Program-made: the position numbers and the translations under genes | Assembly (NCBI GenBank): GCA_951640165.1 | Contig: OX621236.1 | Location: forward strand, 25,350,948 to 25,414,947 | Length of the DNA stretch: 64,000 bases | Source: Pseudoips prasinana | Lineage: Eukaryota; Arthropoda; Insecta; Lepidoptera; Nolidae | Direction: 5' to 3' | Part shown: positions 33,631 through 44,000 of the stretch, one piece after another | Layout: each line of letters begins with the position of its first letter | Position numbering within the stretch: position 1 is the stretch's first letter | Notes under the pieces: generated by a model | What the model was told of the DNA's origin: nothing | What the model saw: the letters and a program-made list of their open reading frames with translations, nothing else | The model's database searches: none

Positions 33631-34087
33631 TTATAGTACACTTATATACTCGTTACTACGAGTACATCAACCTCATCATAAAGCAAGCATGAACTTAAAT
33701 TTGATGATGAAGATGATGTTTAGGAATAAAAGTCCATTGTTTGAGACATAACATTTTATTATAAGTTCATAGTAATAGTAGGCTAATATATTTATTTATA
33801 GTACATACCTTATTCTAAAGTAATTATCATACATCATTTCTATACAATACATTAATTTATTCTTATTCTAGTATTTTATATCATATTTTCAAATAATAAT
33901 AATAATAGTTTATTGTGGAACAAAAACATACATAACAATATTACTTAAAACGAAGATAACAGCAATAGTATTATGAACTGTGTTGCTGCTATAAATAAAT
34001 ATAATTTAGAACAGGTGGATTACATATTAATTGGTTCTTAATTTAAACGTAATAAGAACAAAAAAAACAAGTTTAACGAACACTGGT
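33631..34087. other. intergenic spacer of the Polinton
   Basis: About 450 bp of AT-rich sequence with an AATAATAAT run near 33895 and a small palindrome TACTCGTTACTACGAGTA near 33650. I see no coding frame. Confidence 0.5.
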
Positions 34088-37000
34088 TTAGATCATCGCA
34101 TCACAATACCCCCAAGGCAAGGTGTGGATGCCATCTGAAAGTATCTGAATCTTGTCATCGTTTCTATTTAATACTTGTTTACTAACTTGTTGTGAGTACA
34201 ATATATGTTTGATAGATCTTATCATATTCATGTTTAAGGATTGACTTTTATCTAATAACAAAGAGTCGCTATAATCTGTTAGTTTTAAATGCTTTGTGAC
34301 AGACTTAGACATACCTTTCGCTTTTGCTATTTTTGTCTTCAAACTTTCAATACAATAGAGTTTTGCTCTTAAGCCTATAAATTCTGTAATCACATCACCC
34401 CCCACTTCATCTTTAAAAAGGCCAGGGATTTTTGAGTTGATTCTAGGTATGCCATATTGATTATCTACTGGGAAATTACTAGTATCAAATTGTGTTATAT
34501 TTTCGTGTATATCATAATAAAAGTCGTCTGTATGGATTACATAAAGTAAACTATCGGTATCTGTATAACATAATTCAACTTTATCTCCATATTTCTTTTT
34601 TATAAAATCATAGTGAAACTGATAAAGGTGCTGTTTGGCGTACTCCAGAACTGTAAATCCGATGTAAATTGGTCGGTCTAATATTATTTTATCACGATTC
34701 AATTGTATAGCTACAAAATCTTCTGCAAATATTATATAATTTTAAATTAGGTTTCGAAATCAATTTTTGTGCACATAGTTTCTTATTCGTGAAGTTTGTT
34801 TTATCATCCCATTTGGTTACCAGTTTTATATCAACTTGTTTCCTTTTATTTTCTATAGTTTTACCAAATATTGCATTATTTAGAAGTTTAAAAAAATCTT
34901 TTTCAAAAGAAGTTTTAGATGCCATACGTCGATTAGTATTAAGATCTATATATTTCTTTAAGAAATCATCTTGTCTAAAGGTTAGTATGCGATGAACTTT
35001 TTTTAAAATCAAACCATTTTTTATGCATTGTTTTAAATGTACGTAATGAATAACATAATTTGATTTATCATACAGATTAGCAATTAACTTAGCTGATTTC
35101 CCTCCTGGGGGTATACATTTCTCTGCAGCAAATGGTAAGTCTTTATGCTGATCATGAATACAATCCGGGTAATATAAATCTACTTCTAAAATAAAACCAT
35201 ACAAACTGTCATCTGATACATGCAATACATTAAAGCTATCAATTTCATGCTGAGTTAAAAATCTGAACTCTGAAACAGGCAATTTTTTAGTCATTGCATA
35301 ACCGTAAAGATTATTGCAATCTAGATATATCAAATAACTCGAGGGTTTTAAATCATTATAATGAGGTAAATACTTATTATTTGCCTTAACATGACGGAGG
35401 AAACATTGTGCCAAGCCCCCTCGTATACCTTTTTCAATAAATGTATAAATTTCTAAGTCACTAATGAGCTCTAATTCAGCGTTAGTGTACAGAAGCATAG
35501 CGTCCCAGCTCAAACTAGGTGAAGTCACATAGTGAGCGGGATCCAGTTTGTAAAAATTTAAACTTGTGTCTCTGAATTTTTCAAATATGTCGCATAACAA
35601 CAAAACATCACATTTCAAATACAGATCACTGTATTCACCAAGCGTTGTTATCTTAAAATTGTTCCAAATATCTTGAGCGTGAGCATATTCGTCATCTGAT
35701 AGAGATTCCATAGTTAAACTATTATAAAAACTGGATTTTGGAGGTAGTTGATTTTCATCAAATTTTGACCAATCGTCCATATAATCATATGGATAAATAC
35801 CTTTCTTACATAATAAATTAAGTTTAGTTTTGTCGGTAAATTCTCTTGACAAATAAACAAAATCTTTTTCTGACAAGCTTTTACTTAACGAATCTAAGCT
35901 TGAGCTAAGAAAATGAAATGAATCAATAAACTTAATCTGTACTGAGCGAGTACCTTTTTTTGTCATTATTAACTTGGTTATTGTAAGATATTTTTCTTTT
36001 GTTTTTGGTATTATTTTAACTGAACCTTCATAATTAGCCAACTCTCTAATAAATATATGCGAGTCATAACCACTTAGATTATGAAATACCACTGGTATGA
36101 ATGGACACACTTTGTACATCAAATTACAATGTGAGTGGGCTGCCCCTCTATACTCGGAAGTAATATGATCATGATCGTGAACTTTGTCTCCGGCCAATAA
36201 CTGATTACATATATGACACTTAGTTGCATTTTGATATTCTCGTTCTTGATTATAAGTTAAAGGTTTCATTGATAAATGAGTGGACATAATTTTGTTTATT
36301 CGTTTAACATCTTTTACTAAACGTTTTAAAAATACTTTGACACAATCTATGCCTCTGTACGTGACAAACTTGTTAAGTTTATTATCATGCAAACAGCATA
36401 TGTAGTATGCGAAACTTGACGGCTGATGCATTTTTAGCGTTGTAGTATTTTTAGAGCTATTCTCATTACAATTTATTAACAAGCTCTCAAAATCAGCATA
36501 AATAATAAAATTAATTTTAAGTTGTCTTTCATAGTGTTTAAATTTCAATATGGTATTTTTTTCTGGTAATATAGTCAATATTTTAGAACAAGAATGAGAT
36601 GTGTACTTATTTTCATTTGTAAAAAACTGTAAACATGAATCACATAAGAAAACTTTGCCATGATGACGAGTAATCTGACGTCGCACTAAACGTATGAGAT
36701 CTTTTATTAAACAGTAATGTCCTTTTCCATTCTGTTCAATATATAATAAATTAATATGATTTTCCTTTTTCTTATTTGTCATATATAAAGGTCCAGTGAC
36801 AACGTATTTGTTGTCTAACCCATATATGGTAATACTTATTGTAGGATTTATCAATTCGAAAAGTTTGATATCATTATAAGAAGGAGGTAATGACATTCCT
36901 TGGATATTAAGAACTTCACTATAATGAGGATAAGACGCCGTTCTGCACACATTATTTGTACGAGGAAATAATGCAGCTACAACGCACCATAAGAAACAAC

Positions 37001-37772
37001 ACTCATCATTATTACGTAAATTCAAACAACTTTTAGTATTTTTTATAACTTATGGCAACTTTAAGTACGTGCCACCACTCATGGGACAATATTTACTTAT
37101 ATTTATCTCAATATAACTTAGCGAAAGATATGTCCAACCTGACTGCACGTGTTCAAATTCAGACATCTTCCGTATCAAGATATCAATTTTATTTAAAAAA
37201 AAGTCATTTATATCAGTATTTTTATAGATAATATCATACTTAGTGTTGAAAGATTTCAATTCTAGTTGTTCATGGTCAGATTTTAGTAAAATAAACTTAA
37301 CAAAAAGCTCAAAATTTACTTTTATGCAATCATACTTGTTCAGTATCATAGTAATTAATTTATTAACATCTGGAAGCACTGAATTCAGAATCGCCTCCGG
37401 TGTGAGGTGCTCGGCATCCTGTCTTTTTTCATATACCTGAGTATTACTAGGGATCGCCTCGCATGTGAGATGTTCGTCATCCCGAGTTTTATCTGTCTGA
37501 GTTTTACTCGGGATCGCCTCACAAGTGAGGTGCTCGTCATCCCGAGTTTTATATGTCTGAGTTTTACTCGGGATCGCCTCACAAGTGAGGTGCTCGTCAT
37601 CCTGAGTTAAGTTCAGACGAAAAGTTACAATTCTGTTTTTAAATGCTGTTGCTACAATAAAAATATTTTTGAATTCAGTTCACAATAAACTATTAGTCTT
37701 GTGTATATTAGTTCTCATATGATATGCATACTGATTTCGTGGTATTTCAGTTTTACATTGTGCACAAGTCAT
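34088..37772 (-). pseudogene. protein-primed DNA polymerase B, disrupted
   Basis: The gene starts at ATG 37772 with a CCHH-type finger (CAQC, then H-x5-H). Next come about four tandem 20-residue repeats (37385-37609), then the conserved N-terminal region, exonuclease motifs (YADFES, NLSGYDSHIF, YLKCDVLLL) and polymerase motifs (YLDCNNLYGYAM and, after a break, YTDTDSLLY). This polymerase replicates Polintons using a terminal protein. Breaks: in-frame TGA at 37680-37682, in-frame TAA at 37050-37052, and a frameshift near 34740-34750 between the motif-B region and motif C. A splice acceptor-like TTTTTATTGTAG near 37655 could remove the first stop if an intron exists; the others remain. Confidence 0.9.
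37385..37609 (-). repeat. 60-bp tandem repeats coding for 20-aa units in PolB
   Basis: Four copies, the two inner ones nearly identical, in phase with the polymerase frame; core of the unit DDEHLTCEAIPSKTQ. The last copy (37385-37440) is the most diverged. The repeats expand a linker between the N-terminal finger and the conserved polymerase region. The other-frame ORFs here are shadows of the repeat. Confidence 0.85.
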
Positions 37773-38042
37773 AATTGTACTACATGATCTTGTGAATGGT
37801 GTTCTGTGTTCTCTGGACTGTACAACTGTGAAATAAAAACATACGATATAAGTAGAATACCTATATATTATTTAATTTATTAAATTGACTACACTTTTTT
37901 ACATGTAATTATTAGGATCACATTGCATAGCATACAGACAAATTAAACAATACTATAATAAAAACGTTAAAGTAAGAATTTATTAAAGAAGGTTACCGGA
38001 AATTACTAGGATTATTATATTAACATAATGAGAAATTAAAAC

Positions 38043-38594
38043 TTAATAATAAGAATTTATTAAAGTCACTGGACAGTTTTTAAAATCTTTGTCGACTGAG
38101 GACGTAAATGCTTTTAGATGGCGCCACATCTCCGTATCCGTATCAGTTTTTGTTTTGATCGTAACGATTGAGTGACGCCACCTATTTACCGGTGGTACAC
38201 TTGCGATCTCCTCACAATTATAGACCTTTACTTCAACGTAATACGGTCCTTGTTTTGTCTCGCTGATTTTTCGAGCATAGCCTTTCTCAACTTTCTTAGT
38301 ATAGTAAGAATAAAGAGGAGGCGATGTTTTACCGGCTGATGTGGACGGCTTCAGTGAATCATCCTCTTCGCTTTCACTGCCGAACAGGTCTCGTGCCGTT
38401 AACTTATTACCAGTCAACGGTATCGGATTTATTCGAGGCTTCTTCGATCCGCGAGGCTTAGATCCACATCCGGCAGACGCTTTGGAACGCTTGTTTGCAG
38501 CAGATTTCTCAACCCGATGCGATGATGCCGTTTTCTGCTGCATCGGCTGTTGCTCGGTATCTGATTCTTCTCCAGATGAGAACAATTGAGGCAT
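38043..38594 (-). CDS. unrecognised Polinton protein, 183 aa
   Basis: An intact frame from ATG 38594. The N-terminal half is disordered, acidic and then basic (KRSKASAGCGSKPRGSKKPR looks like a nuclear localisation signal), with SESEEDD. The C-terminal half is ordered (GYARKISETKQGPYYVEVKVY, WRHLKAF). A 5' non-coding exon (38927 to about 38990) with donor GTAAGT at 38921-38926 and acceptor TTTTAG at 38617-38622 implies a 310-bp intron in the leader. A TATATAA lies on the minus strand at 39016-39022. I do not recognise the family. Charge pattern and promoter proximity fit an early regulatory or DNA-binding role, which is inference. Confidence 0.7.
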   Translation of the reverse strand: MPQLFSSGEESDTEQQPMQQKTASSHRVEKSAANKRSKASAGCGSKPRGSKKPRINPIPLTGNKLTARDLFGSESEEDDSLKPSTSAGKTSPPLYSYYTKKVEKGYARKISETKQGPYYVEVKVYNCEEIASVPPVNRWRHSIVTIKTKTDTDTEMWRHLKAFTSSVDKDFKNCPVTLINSYY

Positions 38595-39015
38595 TGAAGA
38601 TGGAGATGACTTGGACCTAAAACAATATATTCAAAATATTATTAAAAATGATAGCAAATAAGTTATTGAAGGACTCGCTAGGTTAATCTAATGTCATATT
38701 ATAACAATACAGGGAAAATATAATTTGCTCATTAGAATTTCTGCTAATAGCTAAATCGAATGCAATATTAATTTTATTTGTACAAAGTTTGTACTACAAT
38801 CAAACTCACTTTGATATTTATAATATTAGTTAGGATTAAATAAGTTCTATATATTGAATAATAGTATGTACACATGACACATTTGTAACTCATTATTATT
38901 TAATAAAATAATTAAAGTTAACTTACATTTTTCAGGTTGAAGCGTAGCTAGCGTGTAGGTGTTGATTCTTTCCCTCGTAGAGAGCAGTTTATGATTTGGC
39001 TAAGATTCTTGCACA

Positions 39016-39022
39016 TTATATA
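39016..39022 (-). promoter_or_regulatory. TATA box of the 183-aa gene
   Basis: TATATAA on the minus strand, about 30 bp before the start of the inferred leader exon. Confidence 0.5.
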
Positions 39023-39513
39023 GAGCAAAATCCATATGATGTTCCTCCAAATATGTAAAGTCCATGTGTAAGCAAAACAAGATATCCTATGACTTAGAAT
39101 TATACTACACAAATACCACGACTTCACTTGTCCTAAAAAATGCTAAACATACATTTACTTACACATATTGAACAACAACGAACATACAAATATTCCGATA
39201 CCATAATCATTATTGCTATATTGTTTTGATTCGTCTCCTTAAAAAGAATTCAGCTTACGGTGCAACTTTGATATACTATTAACGTACCATGAGTTTGCTT
39301 GCTTAATTATCTAAATAAAATGTATGAAAACGTTTACCGTGAACATAAGGGCAGTAGTATTATTTTATCGATATATATTTATGATAAATAATAAAATGAT
39401 AGGCGTCGTAATGTCTTACGTTTCCTATTTCACTATACCATTTTTGGAAAAAGATATGATATCTAACTTAAAAATGTGCGATTTTGAACTCTATCCATAA
39501 AATTAAATTAGGG

Positions 39514-39522
39514 TATATAAAT
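39514..39522 (+). promoter_or_regulatory. TATA box of the spliced right-end gene
   Basis: TATATAAAT, about 30 bp before the inferred exon 1 (about 39545-39596). With the minus-strand TATA at 39016 it makes a divergent promoter region of about 490 bp. Confidence 0.55.
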
Positions 39523-39544
39523 AGAGAGAAAAATCTTTTAAAAT

Positions 39545-40345
39545 TTATTCCAATTCTATACTTGACTGTTACAACTGGCTTGATCGTGTATTATTGGTAA
39601 GTTTAAATATTATTCTTCTTTCATATTTTATCCAGCATTATTATCTGACAGTATAATCGATGTTTAATACTTAAAGGTCTGATACATGTTTATTTCTATA
39701 TAACACTATGTTTCAACCGCAATTGTTGTTTTGAGATAGAATATCGGTTAGCGAAATACTAATTTAGAGTATTACTTTCCAGGTGTTTAACAAAGTCGGG
39801 ACATAGAATTAAATATGTCACACTCACCATCCTACAGTCCTGTTTTAGATAACATTAACCGAGAATGTGATGTAAGTATCTAAGTGATCATTGATATTAG
39901 CAATTGAATTCATATTTGATGCTGTTTAATAGCATCAAATTATTCATTATTTCAGAATTCGTTCGAATGCTCCGATCCAGTTCTTAATCCATTTTACTAT
40001 GCTCAAGACCGAGAAAGTTGGTATGCCGAAGAGGCGGAAAAAGCATGTGAAGAGAGTAGACAGCAAAAAATACAAGAGAAAAAAATAAAGAAGAAGAAAA
40101 AATCAAAACCTTTTAAAAACACATCCTTTATCACACGTAAAGAGCCCGGGCATGTTCACCGAATTATAAAAATAATTGTACATGATGTGGAAGGTCGTCA
40201 GATGAATGAAATGGACAGTGACCCTGATAGTGCAAGCGTGAATATACAATATTTAGTCCGTAGTGATATTGATGACATAATGACTGAAACCGAGTATTTA
40301 GTTGCTAAAATAGTTAAAAAATTAAGTTCAACTTCATGTACCTAA
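39545..40345 (+). CDS. spliced right-end Polinton gene, 148 aa, unrecognised
   Basis: I infer exon 1 (about 39545-39596, non-coding), intron 1 (39597-39782, GTAAGT...CCAG), exon 2 (39783-39871; ATG 39815, 19 codons), intron 2 (39872-39955, GTAAGT...TTTCAG) and exon 3 (39956-40345; 129 codons and TAA). Phase is kept across intron 2. The protein has a short Ser/Pro/acidic N-terminus, a Lys-rich patch (KIKKKKKSK) and a C-terminal part (HVHRIIKIIVHDVEG, SDIDDIMTETEYLVAKIVKK). A polyadenylation signal AATAAA lies near 40427. I know no homologue. It is the only plus-strand gene found in the element. Confidence 0.65.
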
Positions 40346-40426
40346 TTGATATTTAAAATAGACGTATAATAGTTATATCATTATTTGTTTTTTAAATGGT
40401 TAGTATATACTGTAAATATTTATTGT

Positions 40427-40432
40427 AAATAA
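40427..40432 (+). terminator. polyadenylation signal of spliced right-end gene
   Basis: AATAAAAGT follows the stop codon of the spliced gene by about 80 bp. Confidence 0.5.
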
Positions 40433-40505
40433 AAGTATTTAAAATATACTTAGTACCTTTTATTTGTACGTCATAATATTTAAACTAAATCTTTACTACA
40501 CTGCA

Positions 40506-40514
40506 TATATAAGG
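40506..40514 (+). promoter_or_regulatory. TATA-like box facing the right ITR
   Basis: TATATAAGG is followed 25-30 bp downstream by CACACTTCATTTTTG, an initiator-like context. A 31-codon frame (ATG 40522) starts upstream of the expected transcription start, so it is probably not the product. Transcription from here would run through the ITR into LINE ORF2. Confidence 0.35.
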
Positions 40515-40694
40515 CAGCGCGATGAACAATGGCGAGCACACTTCATTTTTGTTAGTCTGCCGTATCGAATATCGAATAGACTATACCGACTGTTGCTCCA
40601 ATTTCCGTGTCATTTAATTGTTGAATAAATGTAATGATAAATTATAATGTACATAATTAAGGATGTTCAATAAGATGTTTCATATTTATATTGA

Positions 40695-40953
40695 ACATTT
40701 AAATTTCTTGTGATATCTATTACATTAAAATAGTTAAATATTAAAGACCACTCAATAGTCAAGTCAGAATATTTTGCAGGTACTATTTAAAAACAATGAA
40801 TGATGGTTGTAATTGGGTGTTTCTGGATCTAAAATGATTCTATAATGAATGGTGAAAATTGCGGGTTTCCAGATCTTGAATATTGATGAAACGAATAGTA
40901 AAATTGGGGTGACCTGGATCTCCTTGATCCAGGTCCCCCAATTTTACTCTACT
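40695..40953 (-). repeat. Polinton right terminal inverted repeat
   Basis: Counterpart of 26648-26906. Homology begins at ACATTTAAATTTC (40695) and ends at ACTCTACT (40953). Confidence 0.95.
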
Positions 40954-41035
40954 GCTCTTTACCCCCCCGACAGCCTGGCTGCCCTTCGGCCGACTCCCGG
41001 CCTGAGAGGGGTGCGGAGGGAATGGACACGGCCTA

Positions 41036-44000
41036 ATGGCGCTGTTCCATTTCCTCCAGGGCAACATCAACCACTGTGCCAGAGCTCAGGATCTCTTGCT
41101 CCAGAGCATGCCAGAGTGGTCGATTCGCGTGGCGGTGGTCGCCGAGCCGTACTTTGTCCCCCCCAGGGATAACTGGTTGGGAGACTTGGACGGCTTGGTG
41201 GCCATAATTGGCGGGGCTCTGGTCCACCCGTCCCGAGGTCACGGCTGGGTAGCAGCCCTCGTGGACGGCATTGGTACAATTGGGGCGTATTTTTCGCCCA
41301 ACAAGAGTCTCGCCGACTTCGAGAATTTCCTTGTCGAGTTGGGTGCCGTCGTAGGCCGACTCCACCCTCGCCCCGTGCTGTTGCTCGGGGATCTCAACGC
41401 CAAGTCTGCGGCGTGGGGATCTCCGGTGACGGATGCCCGGGGTGAGGTGCTGGAGGAGTGGGCGGTCACGACTGGCCTGACCGTCCTAAATCGGGGGTCG
41501 GTCCACACTTGCGTGCGGCAGCGGGGTGGTTCAATAGTGGACGTCTCGTTCGCTAGCCCTGCTGTCGCGAGCCGTGTCCACGACTGGCGTGTCGCCGTGG
41601 AGGTGGAGACATTGTCGGATCATCGGTACATCCGTTTCGACGTCTCCGCCCAGACCACTGGTGGCCGCGGTCCACCGGCCCCGCGGGTGGACGGTCCACG
41701 CTGGGCGCGTAAGCGCATCGACAGGGAACTTCTCGAGGAGGCCGCCATTGTCCAGGCCTGGTACCGGGAGTCGGCGACGAACGGACCCGTCGACGTCGAA
41801 GAGGAGGCGCTGTGGTTCCGCGGGGCGATGACGCAAATCTGCGACGCGTCTATGCCCCGGGTTCACACACATACAGGAAGGCGCCAGGTGTACTGGTGGA
41901 CCGCCGAGATCGCGCAGTTGCGCGTCGCGTGCGTGGCGGTCAGACGCCAGTACACCCGATACCGGAGGAGACGTCGTCGGGTCCCTGACGAAGAGGCCGC
42001 GCTGTATGAGGTGTACCGCGCGGCGAAGGAGGCTCTGCGGCTGGCCATCGGTGAAGCCAAGACGCGAGCCAGGGAGGAGATGTTGGAGACTCTGGACGGA
42101 GATCCGTGGGGGCGCCCTTATCGTGCGGTTCGAGGGAAACTTCGAGCCGCGGCGCCTCCACTCACTGAGAGTCTCCAACCCGAGCTGCTGGAGGAAGTAG
42201 TGGCAGCCCTCTTCCCGGCAAGAGCGGATCACATGCCACCGCCGATGGCTTTGCCCACAGCCGCAGAGCCTACAGAGGAGAATGCCATCAGCGTCCCAGA
42301 GGTGACACAGGAAGAGTTGAGGGCGGCCGTGATGCGGCTCCGGGCCAAAAACGTGGCTCCGGGGCCTGACGGGATTCACGGTTGTGCGTTGGCCCTCGCT
42401 CTGAAAGAGCTAGGTCCCCAACTGACGGGACTCTACACAGCGTGCCTTGAGCGGGGCCAGTTTCCCACTCTGTGGAAATCTGGTCGTCTGGTCCTGCTCA
42501 GAAAGGCGGGGCGCCCTGCAGACTCACCGTCCGGGTACCGGCCCATAGTGCTGCTAGACGAGGTGGGCAAGCTGCTCGAACGAATAATCGCAGCCCGCCT
42601 TGTCGGCCACTTGTGCGGAGAGGGGCCGGACCTGGACGAGAGCCAGTTCGGCTTTCGGCATGGGCGCTCTACCATACACGCTGTGTCGAGGGTGAGAGTC
42701 CTGGCGGAGGAAGCGGTGTCCCGGGGTGGGGTGATGTTGGCGGTGTCCTTGGACATCTCCAACGCCTTCAACACCCTGCCCTGGAGTTGCATTCGGGAGG
42801 CACTGCGATATCATCGGGTGCCTTCCTACCTCCGCCACATCGTTGGGGCTTACCTGGCGGAGAGGTGTGTCACCTACGTGGGACGTGATGGCGGACACCG
42901 GCACTCAATGTCGTGCGGTGTTCCACAGGGTTCGGTTTTGGGCCCGCTCCTGTGGAACATCGGGTACGACTGGGTGCTGAGGGGCGAACTCCAGCCGGGC
43001 GTGGACCTGACGTGTTATGCGGACGACACGCTGGTCACGGCCCGTGGGAGTTCGCACAGGGAGGCAGCGTTGGTGGCGACGGCTGCGGTCTCACAGGTGG
43101 TGAGCCGCATCCGGCGCCTCGGCCTGGAGGTGGCCCTCAACAAGTCGGAGGCCATGATGTTCCATGGTCCCCGGCGGGCGCCGCCGCCCGGATCACACAT
43201 TGTGGTCGGGGGGGTCCGGATCGCTGTCGAGCCTACCATGAAGTACCTAGGATTGGTGCTCGACAGCCGGTGGGACTTCGGACCTCACTTCCGGCGGTTG
43301 GTGCCCAAGCTGATGGGCGCGGCTGGGGCGCTTTCAACGCTGCTTCCCAATCTGGGGGGGCCAAGCGCAGCCTGTAGGCGGCTCTACATGGGGATCGTGC
43401 GATCGATGGCCCTGTACGGGGCCCCGATCTGGGCGGCTGACCTGACGGCCGGTAGTATTGCTGTTCTGCGGAGACCGCAGAGAGCTATGGCCGTCAGAGT
43501 CATCAGGGGTTATCGCACGGTCTCCTATGAGGCGGCCTGTGTACTGGCCGGATCCCCGCCCTGGGACCTCGAGGCGAAAGTACTCGCGTCACTGTACCGG
43601 TGGCGCGAGGAGATGCTGGCGCAAGGCGAGCGGCCGATGCAGCCACACATGGGGCTGCGTCGGTCGCAGCTTCGCGAGGCCCTGGTGGCGGAATGGCGGG
43701 ACAGGCTCTCGCGCCCAACCGCCGGCCTCGTCACTATCGAGGCGGTCCGGCCGGTACTCGAGCGTTGGCTCGGGAGGAGGCACGGCTCCCTGTCGTTTCG
43801 GGTGACGCAGGTACTGTCGGGGCATGGCTGCTTCGGGAAGTACCTGTGTCGCATAAACAGGGAGCCGGACGCCCGGTGTCACCACTGCGTCGACTGTCGG
43901 GAGGACACGGCGCTGCACACGCTGGCAGAGTGTGCCGCTTGGGAGGAGCAGCGCCGTGCCCTCATTTCTGGAGTAGGCAGTGACCTGTCGCTGCCGGCCG

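Larger units (their letters stand above)
26648..40953. mobile_element. Maverick/Polinton (adintovirus-like) element, 14,306 bp
   Basis: The element has 259-bp terminal inverted repeats, begins AG and ends CT, and has a 6-bp TSD. It carries protein-primed PolB, retroviral-type integrase, packaging ATPase, adenain-like protease and capsid genes, the defining core of Polintons/adintoviruses. Nearly all genes run on the minus strand; one spliced gene at the right end is on the plus strand. PLA2 and BIR genes fit adintovirus-like accessory content. It sits inside an R1-clade LINE. Several replication and integration genes are broken, so this copy is probably not autonomous although its ends are young or homogenised. 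Confidence 0.95.

Noticed and set aside
37385..37600. 71-codon arginine/serine-rich repeat protein on the minus strand
   Set aside because: It is another phase of the 60-bp repeat; the phase joined to PolB is the meaningful one.
37501..37610. CRISPR-like array from 60-bp repeats
   Set aside because: The repeats are contiguous coding units without unique spacers, in a eukaryotic mobile element.
40522..40616. 31-codon plus-strand frame next to the right ITR
   Set aside because: Its ATG lies about 10 bp after the TATA-like box, upstream of the expected transcription start, and it has no recognisable features.
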